Positions 18,228-26,666 of a DNA stretch of 60,016 bases are shown in pieces. The stretch comes from Acidobacteriaceae bacterium. GTDB lineage: Bacteria; Acidobacteriota; Terriglobia; Bryobacterales; Bryobacteraceae. The stretch covers positions 1 to 60,016 of the forward strand of contig JAFAMD010000064.1 in the NCBI GenBank assembly GCA_019233755.1, in the 5' to 3' direction. Made by a program: the position numbers and the translations under genes. The notes under the pieces are model-generated. The model was not told the DNA's origin and made no database searches. It was given only the letters and a program-made list of their open reading frames with translations. The first letter of the stretch is position 1; every line of letters begins with the position of its first letter.

Positions 18228-19955
18228 TCAGTGTACTGTCAGGAATTCTCCGGAGCCGGTTTCATACGGCCTTAAGGCGGGAGGATGCGCATCGGGTTCG
18301 AGCAGCCAAGGCTTGCGGCCCGCGAAGTAGCGCAGCAGCTTTTCGTTTTCTTCCGGGCCCAGATCGTTAGCCCAGACAATTTGCGCGGCGTCGATATCGG
18401 CTGCATTGTGAATCCATTCGTGAAAGCGATGGAACGGAGAATATCGAACGAAAACGAGCTGCTTACCCGGCACATGCGCAAGTTGATTGTGAACTGCAAT
18501 GCGGCCTTCGGGATCACCACGGTTGATGAAATTCCAGCGCTGATAAGTGGTAACCGGTAAGAGGCGATCATTGCCGGACGCATACAAACCGAACCAGAAC
18601 ATGAACGACACGCCGCACAGGAGCAGCACGTACTGGGCGGCCGCTTCCCCGCCCTGCCACCGCAAAAAGTTCAACCGGCTGAGATTCTCAAGACCCCGAA
18701 CGGCCAGCAGAACGAACAGGCACGTAACGGCCGCTACGTAATGGGGAAAGAAGAACGGGTAGAAATTCGTGCCTATGGCAAACAACCCTATTGTTCCGGC
18801 CGCCCAGAGATAGCGCCAATCCCGCAAGCTCGGCAGGACCGCCAGTAGGGCAAGGTAAAGCGGCGGAAGAAGGAAGAAGCGAAGATAGCGGAACCGATAT
18901 GCCAGACGGTTGAAATAGCCGGCGACGGTGTCGGTGTCGGAGCCATGGATGGCCGCCTGGGCGCGGTAATCGAGATCCTGTTCCGCGGTAAGCTGCCGGT
19001 GTGGCACGGGGTTGGGCTGGAACGTGAAGGTGGTGGGCACGCCGTATTGGTACCGGCTTAGCATGTATGGCAAGGTCGTCCAGTTCTGCGTCACGGCCTT
19101 GTTCTGAAGGAGCATGAGGCCAAGCGCGGCAAGAACTGCGACGGAACCGGCTAAGGCCGGTCTTGCCACAAACATAAGCTTGGTCCGGAATGCAAAGAAC
19201 ACATACACGGCGACGCAGATGGCGAGTAACACCGTTTCGAATGGCCTGGTGAGCAGCTGAAGCGCGAGGCCGAGCCCCAGCAGGAGCCCGTGACGCGCCT
19301 GGGCAGATCGCCACAGCCGGGGGAGCGATCCGAAGACCAGGCACCCGGCACACGCTGACACCGCCCCGCCCCAATAGCTGTTTACCCATTCGTTGAGGAC
19401 GCCGAACTCAATCACGGCAAGCAGGCCGCCGAGGAGGGCCCAGCCCGGCGCCACCCAGGCCCGCAGCATCCAATAGCAGAGGGCGCAGAACGCTCCGACA
19501 GAGAGCAACACGCCGGTCCAGAAACTATGGGAAATAAACCAGCCGAGCGCGAGGACAATTCCCTGCCCCAGCGGGTAAATCGATGCGTAGGTCGGCTGCT
19601 GCAGGATGAAAACCGCTTCGAAGAAGGGGTAGAGCGGGTGGGTTGGATTCGCGAGACGGAAGTGCCGGAGCGTGTCGCCCAGGAGAACGTAACCGAAATC
19701 GTCGGCGCCGGCCGCAATGGGAACGGGGCAATGCGGTAGAAGCGCAAGCCGGAGCAAGATCGGGAGTCCGAAGAGCACGCCCATGCACGGGAAAGTTCGT
19801 TTGGCAATTTCGGACGTGTAGGGCGCGACCCACGCGCGGGCAACCAGAAGCGCAACCAGCAGCAGCGCGACCACCAGGACTACAAAGTCACTGGCGCCGA
19901 ACCCAATCGGATTGCGCATCGGCAGGAACGAACGAAAAATTTCGAACAGGTACAT
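18228..19955 (-). CDS. GT39-like polytopic membrane glycosyltransferase (paralogue 1)
   Basis: A 575-residue membrane protein, paralogue of 15057-16748, so the two enclose the GT2-methyltransferase gene. The loop after the first helices reads AGADDFGYVLLGDTLRHFRL, with acidic residues where C-type glycosyltransferases keep their catalytic Asp/Glu. VNSYWGGAVSACAGCLVFG and the C-terminal VFVRYSPFHRFHEWIHNAAD block are shared with the paralogue. The start ATG is 11 bases after the DUF2961 stop, so it belongs to the same operon. Substrate unknown. Confidence 0.8.
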   Translation of the reverse strand: MYLFEIFRSFLPMRNPIGFGASDFVVLVVALLLVALLVARAWVAPYTSEIAKRTFPCMGVLFGLPILLRLALLPHCPVPIAAGADDFGYVLLGDTLRHFRLANPTHPLYPFFEAVFILQQPTYASIYPLGQGIVLALGWFISHSFWTGVLLSVGAFCALCYWMLRAWVAPGWALLGGLLAVIEFGVLNEWVNSYWGGAVSACAGCLVFGSLPRLWRSAQARHGLLLGLGLALQLLTRPFETVLLAICVAVYVFFAFRTKLMFVARPALAGSVAVLAALGLMLLQNKAVTQNWTTLPYMLSRYQYGVPTTFTFQPNPVPHRQLTAEQDLDYRAQAAIHGSDTDTVAGYFNRLAYRFRYLRFFLLPPLYLALLAVLPSLRDWRYLWAAGTIGLFAIGTNFYPFFFPHYVAAVTCLFVLLAVRGLENLSRLNFLRWQGGEAAAQYVLLLCGVSFMFWFGLYASGNDRLLPVTTYQRWNFINRGDPEGRIAVHNQLAHVPGKQLVFVRYSPFHRFHEWIHNAADIDAAQIVWANDLGPEENEKLLRYFAGRKPWLLEPDAHPPALRPYETGSGEFLTVH

Positions 19956-19966
19956 CCTGAAGCTTT

Positions 19967-21085
19967 TTATTCGCTCAAATGCGGCTTCGGAATTCTTTCC
20001 GCCACCGGCGGCAGTGCCGGGAAATCGGTAAAGGGCTTGTTCTGGTACCAGTAGCCGACCGAATAGAAGTTGTCTGCGCGGTCATCGGCGTGCCCGTGCT
20101 CGATGGTGAACTTGACGGAATGCTGGAACGTGACAGGGTTGTCAGCATGCCAGCGATATAGGCAGTACCGCCCGCCGGTACGCTCCGGCAGCGAAATATA
20201 CGGTGCGCCATTGTACAGGTTCGCGAACGGAACTGCACCATTCCGTCCACCGAAATCCCAGGCACCGCAGAAATAGTCTTCCGTTCCCGTTCCGTTGATG
20301 AGCGGTTTTTCATTATCGTCGACGAAGATCATCTCGTCGCCTTCGCCGAACCAGCCTTCTGCGTTCTGCAGAACTCCGAGTGTGACCCCCATGACCTGTC
20401 CGCTGCCGAGCGCGTCGAAGAACTCATAATTGCCCCGGCCATCGATATTCTTGCCGTTCCCCTTCAAGGCATGGTTCGGCGTGGCCTGACGGTATTGAGC
20501 ATGGAAATACAGAGCGTCTTCGGGCAACGAGGAAACAAGCTGGTAGTCGATGTTCGAATAAAAGGCGTCAACCGGTTGACTTCCGTCATTCGTCACCGTG
20601 ATACGGGCCGAGCGCTGGAACGGCATTGCGAAATAGCAGTTCAGGGCCTTTACCGAGGAGCAGTTCAGGAACGCCGATTGATATAGGAAATACTCGCCCA
20701 GATTCAGCCCAAAGAAATCTCCAACCGGTACTTCCACGCTGGGCTTTGAGTTTCCATCCCAGTAGATGCGCAAGACCAGTTCCTTCAGGTGATCCTGACT
20801 TTTGGCAGCAATGGTGAACCAGATGTGCGTGATCACACCGGTTCCATCAGATTTGAAGACGTCCAGAGTCTCGCCTGGAGCGATGTGCCAGAAATCGCGG
20901 TTGCCGCCTGTTCTGTCGTAACTCGACTGCTTCAGAGACCGGTAATTCTGGGCTCGGGCGTATTGCGGAATCACCACTGTTGCATGACTCTCGGGGTTGT
21001 CTGCGCTAGCCGTACGAACGCCTGTCATCGCGGCGGCCATGCCGCCCAAGCCGGAAAGGAACCGTCTTCTTAGAGGAGTGCTCAT
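19967..21085 (-). CDS. DUF2961 / GH172-family secreted protein
   Basis: Predicted exported carbohydrate-active enzyme. The N-terminus RRRFLSGLGGMAAAMTG resembles a Tat-type signal. DUF2961 is now the core of glycoside hydrolase family 172, which includes difructose-dianhydride and arabinofuranoside enzymes. Glu248 (GWFGEGDEMIF) and Glu269 (NGTGTEDYF) are 21 residues apart. This is the spacing I recall for the catalytic Glu pair of the bifidobacterial enzyme, so the protein is probably active. The substrate cannot be predicted. It lies 39 bases after the lipase-maturation-factor-like gene and 11 before a GT39-like gene. Confidence 0.87.
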   Translation of the reverse strand: MSTPLRRRFLSGLGGMAAAMTGVRTASADNPESHATVVIPQYARAQNYRSLKQSSYDRTGGNRDFWHIAPGETLDVFKSDGTGVITHIWFTIAAKSQDHLKELVLRIYWDGNSKPSVEVPVGDFFGLNLGEYFLYQSAFLNCSSVKALNCYFAMPFQRSARITVTNDGSQPVDAFYSNIDYQLVSSLPEDALYFHAQYRQATPNHALKGNGKNIDGRGNYEFFDALGSGQVMGVTLGVLQNAEGWFGEGDEMIFVDDNEKPLINGTGTEDYFCGAWDFGGRNGAVPFANLYNGAPYISLPERTGGRYCLYRWHADNPVTFQHSVKFTIEHGHADDRADNFYSVGYWYQNKPFTDFPALPPVAERIPKPHLSE

Positions 21086-21124
21086 AAGTCTCTGTGCAAA
21101 CGAGCTTATCTCACGTCCTCGTGT

Positions 21125-22606
21125 CTACTTTCCAGAGAGCGAAACCGGACCAAACCAAATTCGCCGGAGTTCCCGCCGCCAGACGGCGCCCGTTCGGGCA
21201 CGCTCCTCGGGCGTCGTGAAGTCGTAGCTGTAGAGCACCGCTCGCATGTAGCGCGGTGGTTTCGAGAACGGCAGCGGGTCCAGCAGACCCTCGACAGACC
21301 GTTCGCCCGTGAGAAGGCGAAACATCAGGCCCGCCACCCAGACATTCGATTCGTAAGGACCCAAAGCGGCAAACCACATCTGCCAATCTAGCCGCGGCTG
21401 GTAGGGAGCGACCCAGGGCAGCCCCCGATGCGTATTTCCTGGCTTGAATGGAAATGAATACTCCCGCCAGTTCTGGTTGTCATCGGAGCCTTCGATGATG
21501 ATTTCCGGCCGCGTGGTCGTCATGACCGCGAACAGGCCATAAGGATTGACGACTTCGAACGGCTGCAAAAACCTGACGCAGGCCAGCAGCGGCCGCGCAG
21601 CAGCGGGAACCAGCACCTCGCAAACCTGGAGCGCGCCAATCACCATCAGGATTGTGATACAAACGTTCCCCGCAACCCTCCAGGCTTCAACGCGCGGCCA
21701 GCGAACGCGCGGAATGCTCCAGCGGAGCAATGGCGTCAACGGCTGGAAAGTTCTATCGTCGAAAGCCCAGACACAAAGCGCGATTGTCAACAGATTGAAG
21801 AACGCGTAATTGCCGGTAACCACGATCAGGATCTGGAAGGAGATCAGTATCCAGGCGCCTGCCTGACGAACTCTTCGTGGTCCGAACAGAAGGAAGGGGG
21901 CGGCGATCTCGATCGCCAGGGTTGCGGCCGTGGAAAAATCGAGGAACCAGCCGGGCGCACGATAGGCGTAGTACGCAACCGGGTCAGGCAGGGGCTGCGT
22001 CATGAAGTGGTATCGCAGCGCGTGGAGATTCCGCCAGTTCGGGTCGTGCGAGGCGAGTTTTATGACGCCGGACTCGAAGATGAGGCGGAACAAGAGGAAG
22101 CGATATCCCCACACCAGCCAAGGCGCGCCCGCAAACAACGCGAGAAACCCGCATTCAAGCAGGAGTGCGTCCCATTGAAAGTTCATGAAGGGCTCTCCGA
22201 TAGTGACCAGAGAGAGATACAAGATGAAGCAGGCGAGTGCTGACCCGCGTGCTGCCACTCCAATCACTGCGAGCAATGCGGCCACACACCCGGCGATGCA
22301 GAAGCCCAGCAGCGCACCATCCGTAGGGTAGAACCAGAAGAGCGATGGCACAACTGAAAAAGGCCGGCCGCCATATTCTGCTTCGAAGACATGCAGGACG
22401 CGGACCGCAGGTACGACTCCGCGCGACCCAAGCAGCGCGACAACCTGGGGCAACAGCGACGCGAACGCCGTGAGATAAATCAGGCCGAGCAGCCGAATAA
22501 AGAATGCTTCAGTGAGTTCGTACGAACCCGGACGCGCTAGAAATTCAAAGATTCTACCAGCGCTCGCTGGCAAGCTCATCTGCGGCGATAGAGATCGGCC
22601 GGGCAT
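21125..22606 (-). CDS. Lipase maturation factor family membrane protein
   Basis: A 493-residue protein with about seven to nine membrane helices in the first 330 residues and a soluble C-terminal domain. FQWDALLLECGFLALFAG, LIFESGVIKLASHDPNWRN and LRYHFMTQPLPDPVAYYA are hallmarks of the LMF1-like family, and the C-terminus ends with the expected LPWVAPYQPRLDWQMWFAAL region. In animals LMF1 helps lipases fold in the ER; the bacterial role is unknown. ATG 22606 is taken as start, with ATG 22579 as an alternative; neither has a strong ribosome-binding site. It heads the reverse-strand operon running to 15057. Confidence 0.88.
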   Translation of the reverse strand: MPGRSLSPQMSLPASAGRIFEFLARPGSYELTEAFFIRLLGLIYLTAFASLLPQVVALLGSRGVVPAVRVLHVFEAEYGGRPFSVVPSLFWFYPTDGALLGFCIAGCVAALLAVIGVAARGSALACFILYLSLVTIGEPFMNFQWDALLLECGFLALFAGAPWLVWGYRFLLFRLIFESGVIKLASHDPNWRNLHALRYHFMTQPLPDPVAYYAYRAPGWFLDFSTAATLAIEIAAPFLLFGPRRVRQAGAWILISFQILIVVTGNYAFFNLLTIALCVWAFDDRTFQPLTPLLRWSIPRVRWPRVEAWRVAGNVCITILMVIGALQVCEVLVPAAARPLLACVRFLQPFEVVNPYGLFAVMTTTRPEIIIEGSDDNQNWREYSFPFKPGNTHRGLPWVAPYQPRLDWQMWFAALGPYESNVWVAGLMFRLLTGERSVEGLLDPLPFSKPPRYMRAVLYSYDFTTPEERARTGAVWRRELRRIWFGPVSLSGK

Positions 22607-22922
22607 TGACCGGAATGTTGTTCAGTTTATCGAGTGCGCGCATCAGGGCCTAGCGGTGGGAAGAATGACTGCCACTTACTTTTTGGATAGAGACGCTAAG
22701 CGATCGGTGCCTGTTACCTCACACACTTTAGTCGCAGGACGTTGGTCCTTTACAAATCTTTCATTTCGCTCGAACACCTTTGGTTCCGGTGTGCGGCATT
22801 TTTATAGTGACCGTTGTCTTCCGGACTGTATGTGGCATCTTCTTCTCCGGGGCATTCAGCTTGGCAGTGAACGTGCTCTGAATAAATCGAAAGCCAATGC
22901 GCTGGTAGTGAAAGAGACAAAA
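22607..22922. other. Intergenic stretch with no recognised gene
   Basis: 316 bases between the reverse-strand lipase-maturation-factor gene and the forward small Cys-rich gene. It should hold the promoters of both. One forward frame stays open through it, but its composition (Ser/Arg-rich, no motif) and its overlap with the other gene argue against coding. No tRNA-like fold or terminator was found by eye. Confidence 0.5.
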
Positions 22923-23219
22923 ATGGAAAACGAATTTGGAAGCGTAAAAGGCATTTGCCGACGTTGCGGGTGTACGGAGGCTCAGGCCGCGGCCGACGCC
23001 AGAGTGCTTGGCTTCCTGGACGAGTTCCACGCAGGCATCTATACATGCTGCGAAGTCGTTCAGTGGGCTGACGAGCAATGGCTGGCCTGGCGACAGGCAG
23101 GAGTCGAAGACGGCAAACCAGCCGATGAAGTCACACGACCCCTGGAAGTTGAACAATCGGAGGCCGTCTTTGTTCACGTACGCATGCGACGGCCCGACGA
23201 CTCAGGTGTCGAATGCTGA
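22923..23219 (+). CDS. Small Cys-rich (zinc-ribbon-like) protein
   Basis: A 98-residue protein of unknown function. Near the N-terminus CRRCGCTEAQA (from Cys12) gives C-x2-C-x-C, and a CC pair follows near residue 42 (IYTCCEVVQWADEQW). Small proteins with a CxxCGCT start and a later Cys pair are found in many soil bacteria and probably bind one metal. The C-terminal half is acidic and hydrophilic. ATG 22923 is preceded by AAAGAGA at a suitable distance. The frame stays open for 410 bases upstream, but that part shows no coding character. It converges on the transglutaminase gene with an 82-base gap. Confidence 0.6.
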   Translation: MENEFGSVKGICRRCGCTEAQAAADARVLGFLDEFHAGIYTCCEVVQWADEQWLAWRQAGVEDGKPADEVTRPLEVEQSEAVFVHVRMRRPDDSGVEC

Positions 23220-23301
23220 ACACTTGACGATATGTCAGCATTTTTCTTCCTTTCCCCGGTTCGTAGCGGAGACCGGTAAAAGATTCAGCAGAGTGTAGCG
23301 G

Positions 23302-24177
23302 CTACGCATCGATCGGCTCGACATCGACGGCCACTTTCAGCGTGTGATCGCGACCGCCGAGAATGACGCCGCGAAGAGGGCTCACGTCACCGTAGTCCCG
23401 CCCCCAGGCAAGCGTCACATGGTTCTGAGAGGGAACCAGATTGTTGGTCGGATCCACATCGAGCCAGCCTGCGCCCGGACAGTAGACAGACACCCAGGCG
23501 TGCGAAACATCGCTACCCACCAACCGCGGGCGCCCCGAAGCTCGGTAGCTTCGGAGATACCCGCTGACGTACCGTGCCGCGAGATTTAGAGACCGCAGAC
23601 AGGCAATCTGCAGGTGCGCGAAATCCTGGCACACACCGCGGCGTTTTCTAAAGACCTCTTCCGGCGGAGTTCGAACGTTGGTCGCTTTCGAATCGAACCG
23701 AAAATCCCCATGAAGACGTGCTGTCAGATCCAGAAGCGCCTCCGCAAGTGGGCGTCGCGGTGTGAACGACTGAGCGGCATACGAGGCAAACGGCGGGCCC
23801 GGGCGAATGCGTGGTGATTCGAAAATGAATTGATATGCCTCGAGGAACTCCGCACTCTGCTCCTCGGGCAGAGATCGGACTGCCTCTTCCCAAGGCGGCG
23901 AGTCCTTGGGCCATGGTCTGGGATCGTCAATCCTGACTTCACTCCGCGCCTCGACAACAAGCCGCTTGTGCGGTTCCTGAACGGTGAAGAAACTGAGCTG
24001 ATTTCCGAAGTAATCCAAACGGTCGTTACGCGTGGCGGGAGACGGGCTGATGTGCAGCTCATTCCGAAGGCAGCGATGATGCGGGAGAGAGCGCGGCGTA
24101 AGGCATGCAACGTGATTTCCGACCGACACCGGGTATTTGTATTTATACGTGGTCTTGTGGACGATGCGATAAGTCAT
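23302..24177 (-). CDS. Transglutaminase-like cysteine protein (bacterial transglutaminase N-terminal type)
   Basis: A 291-residue protein with an N-terminal beta domain (IVHKTTYKYKYPVSVGNHVA) and a papain-like transglutaminase core. The catalytic Cys is in RRGVCQDFAHLQIACLRSL, the His in SHAWVSVYCPGAGW and the Asp in LDVDPTNN, so the triad looks intact. Bacterial members are thought to act as peptidases or amidases rather than cross-linkers. The start overlaps the stop of the ATP-grasp/alpha-E gene by four bases. It is the last gene of the predicted amidoligase operon. Confidence 0.9.
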   Translation of the reverse strand: MTYRIVHKTTYKYKYPVSVGNHVACLTPRSLPHHRCLRNELHISPSPATRNDRLDYFGNQLSFFTVQEPHKRLVVEARSEVRIDDPRPWPKDSPPWEEAVRSLPEEQSAEFLEAYQFIFESPRIRPGPPFASYAAQSFTPRRPLAEALLDLTARLHGDFRFDSKATNVRTPPEEVFRKRRGVCQDFAHLQIACLRSLNLAARYVSGYLRSYRASGRPRLVGSDVSHAWVSVYCPGAGWLDVDPTNNLVPSQNHVTLAWGRDYGDVSPLRGVILGGRDHTLKVAVDVEPIDA

Positions 24178-26666
24178 TCGCCTATGGTGATCGGGAAGGT
24201 GCGAGCGTGGCTGAAATATGTGTTCGAAAGGTTATTCGACCAGGAAGGCAGCAAGTATTCCAGTTCCCGCAGGGAACGTGCCAGCCGGGATCGCTCATCT
24301 GAATTGCCCTCCGGTTCAGCGGCGCCAGGCAGCGGATAATGTATGGCTCGCAAGTCGAAACTGCGCAGCAGAGCCGCCGCGTGCCGCATGGTCCGCAAGT
24401 CGTCAGGCATATGGCGTGGAAGTTTCTGGTATAAGTCTGCCAGATGGTTCAACTGAAAATCCAACGACCGGGGATTAGTTTCGTCGGCCATCAATACATC
24501 CAGTACCGCCACCGGCTGCAGAGTCGTAAAGTACCGTGAGCGATAGGTCATAGCGCTGTCGGCAACCTCAAGCAGGTATTCCAAAAGCGGCCATTCGGAC
24601 TCGGCAAGCGGGGTAGTTATTTCGCGCAGTTGTCTTGCGGAATACATGGCTCGTTCGAGACGCCGTCCGAGACTCATAAACAGCCAGCCCGATCCACGAG
24701 TGATATTTTCGCGTTCCATGCCCGAAAAAGCGGACAGCAATTCGAGGCACCCGGTCAATACCGCCGAGTACTCGACGAACAGCATGTACTCTTCGACATG
24801 TACCGCTTCGGTGAGCTGGCCGATGAGCCGCGTCATATCGGCCGACAGCCGCTCACGAACGGTTCCGCCGACCCGGTAAACCTCAGCAAGATTAGAAGCC
24901 AGACTATCGGGCCGGCCGGCGTCGCTCATCAAGGAGATGAGTTCCTGCTCGAGTTCCATTGCGGTGGGGCGCCTCTTTTTCGGCAGCTTGCTATGCCGAG
25001 AATCAAAGCAACTATGAAGGCGAACCAAACAGCCTAGTTCGGCCTCTCCGGCGCGCCGCACGCGGGTAATCAGGGCACGCAGCAGGCGCGCGATGTTTTC
25101 GGAACGCTCGGCGTATCTTCCTAACCAGAACAGATTGTCGGCGGCCCGGCTGGGCAGATCGGGATTGGCCCCGCGCAGTTCGATCGGCTGATTGCGCGGC
25201 GGCAACATACTGAACGTGTCGATGGGACCGTCCCACAGAACCCAAGCGTCCTTGCTGTGGCCGCCCTGCTGCATCGATACGACAGGTCCGTCAGATCCGG
25301 CAACACGCACCAGCCCTCCCGGCATCGCAGTCCAAGCGGTGCCGGTATTGAGAACGTAAGTGCGCAAGACTACGCTGCGGGAGTAAAGATGTCCGCTATC
25401 CCAAACGGGCGCACTGGACAAAGCTACCTGCTCCTGCGCCACATACTCATAAGGCCTTGAGCGTAACTGATTCGCAAGCTGCTCCTTCCCGGCTTTACCA
25501 AGGGCCGCCCCGAACACGGGCTCCATGCCACGCGACGGAAAAGCAGGCTTGATCACCACGCCGTCGAGATGGTGCAGCACCCAATCGAGTTCATAATCCT
25601 GTCCGCACCACCAAGTTGCAACGGAAGTCAGCTTCAGGCTTTCTCCGAGCAGATGTCTCGAAAGGCCCGGCAGGAAGGGCATGATTGCTGCAGTTTCAAT
25701 GAGCCCGCTGCCCAGCGCATTCGCAACTTTGACATTTCCCGCCGCGATGGCCTCCACCAGTCCCGCCACGCCAAGGAAGGAGTCGGCGCGCAGCTCCAAG
25801 GGATCGCAGAAGCTGTCGTCGACGCGCCGCAGGATCACATCCACCTGCTGCAGCCCCTCGACTGTTTTCAGGTACACGCGTCTCTCGCGAACGGTCAGAT
25901 CAGCTCCTTCCACCAATGTGAAGCCAAGGTAGCGCGCCAGATACGAATGCTCGAAGTACGTTTCATTGAACGGGCCCGGAGTTAGCAGTACGATACGCGG
26001 GTTATCACAGCCCGCGAGATTGATCAAAGCATCCCGCTGCGCACGGAAGAAAGGCGCCAGCCGCTGCACGTTGGCAATTCGAAACAAGTCCGGGAGGGCA
26101 TCTCCAACAATCGTGCGATTCTCGAGTGCGTAACCCGCGCCGGATGGCGCTTGCGTGCGATCGGCAATCACCCACCAATTGCCGTCGGGTGAGCGGGCCA
26201 GATCTACTGCCAGTAAATGCAGGTAAGTCTGCCTAGGAACGCGCACGCCGGCGAGCGGCCGGAGGAACTCCGGATTGGCGAAAAGAAGGGCGGCCGGAAG
26301 GCAGCCATCTGCGAGAAGCCTCTGTGAACCGTACAGATCTTCGAGCAGGAGATTCAGCAGCCGGGCTCGTTGAATGATGCCTGCTTCGATAGACCGCCAC
26401 TCTTCCGCCGAAATCAGCAGCGGCAACAGGTCGATTCTCCAAGGGCGTTTTGCCCCGAGCGGATCACCGTAAATGTTGTAAGTGACGCCGTTCTCGCGGA
26501 TACGGCGCTCGGCCCTTTCCCATCGTTTCGCCAGCTCTTCGGAGCCGATAGCCTGAAGCGACTCGACGAAGCCGGCCCAGTGCGGCCGGGGGGTGACGCC
26601 GTCCGCAGACAGCTCGTCGTAGACCGTCGGATCCCGTAATGGAATTTGCAGCAGGTCAGGGATCAT
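24174..26666 (-). CDS. Circularly permuted ATP-grasp / alpha-E fusion protein
   Basis: An 830-residue fusion of two domains that are separate proteins in many bacteria. Residues 1 to about 500 form a circularly permuted type 2 ATP-grasp (NGVTYNIYGDPLGAKRPWRI, VLLTPGPFNETYFEHSYLAR, GVVIKPAFPSRGMEPVFG, VLRTYVLNTG), a predicted ATP-dependent carboxylate-amine ligase. Residues about 510-820 are the alpha-E helical domain with its ER motif (LGRYAERSENIARLLRALI). Published comparative genomics linked these families to peptide synthesis or tagging together with transglutaminase-like proteins and sometimes the proteasome-like Anbu; no Anbu gene is in the window. It overlaps both neighbours by four bases. 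Confidence 0.92.
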   Translation of the reverse strand: MIPDLLQIPLRDPTVYDELSADGVTPRPHWAGFVESLQAIGSEELAKRWERAERRIRENGVTYNIYGDPLGAKRPWRIDLLPLLISAEEWRSIEAGIIQRARLLNLLLEDLYGSQRLLADGCLPAALLFANPEFLRPLAGVRVPRQTYLHLLAVDLARSPDGNWWVIADRTQAPSGAGYALENRTIVGDALPDLFRIANVQRLAPFFRAQRDALINLAGCDNPRIVLLTPGPFNETYFEHSYLARYLGFTLVEGADLTVRERRVYLKTVEGLQQVDVILRRVDDSFCDPLELRADSFLGVAGLVEAIAAGNVKVANALGSGLIETAAIMPFLPGLSRHLLGESLKLTSVATWWCGQDYELDWVLHHLDGVVIKPAFPSRGMEPVFGAALGKAGKEQLANQLRSRPYEYVAQEQVALSSAPVWDSGHLYSRSVVLRTYVLNTGTAWTAMPGGLVRVAGSDGPVVSMQQGGHSKDAWVLWDGPIDTFSMLPPRNQPIELRGANPDLPSRAADNLFWLGRYAERSENIARLLRALITRVRRAGEAELGCLVRLHSCFDSRHSKLPKKRRPTAMELEQELISLMSDAGRPDSLASNLAEVYRVGGTVRERLSADMTRLIGQLTEAVHVEEYMLFVEYSAVLTGCLELLSAFSGMERENITRGSGWLFMSLGRRLERAMYSARQLREITTPLAESEWPLLEYLLEVADSAMTYRSRYFTTLQPVAVLDVLMADETNPRSLDFQLNHLADLYQKLPRHMPDDLRTMRHAAALLRSFDLRAIHYPLPGAAEPEGNSDERSRLARSLRELEYLLPSWSNNLSNTYFSHARTFPITIGE

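Noticed and set aside
22512..22922. Upstream extension of the small Cys-rich gene to a 235-residue protein
   Set aside because: The added part overlaps the lipase-maturation-factor gene, has no motif and lacks a good ribosome-binding site; ATG 22923 is better.
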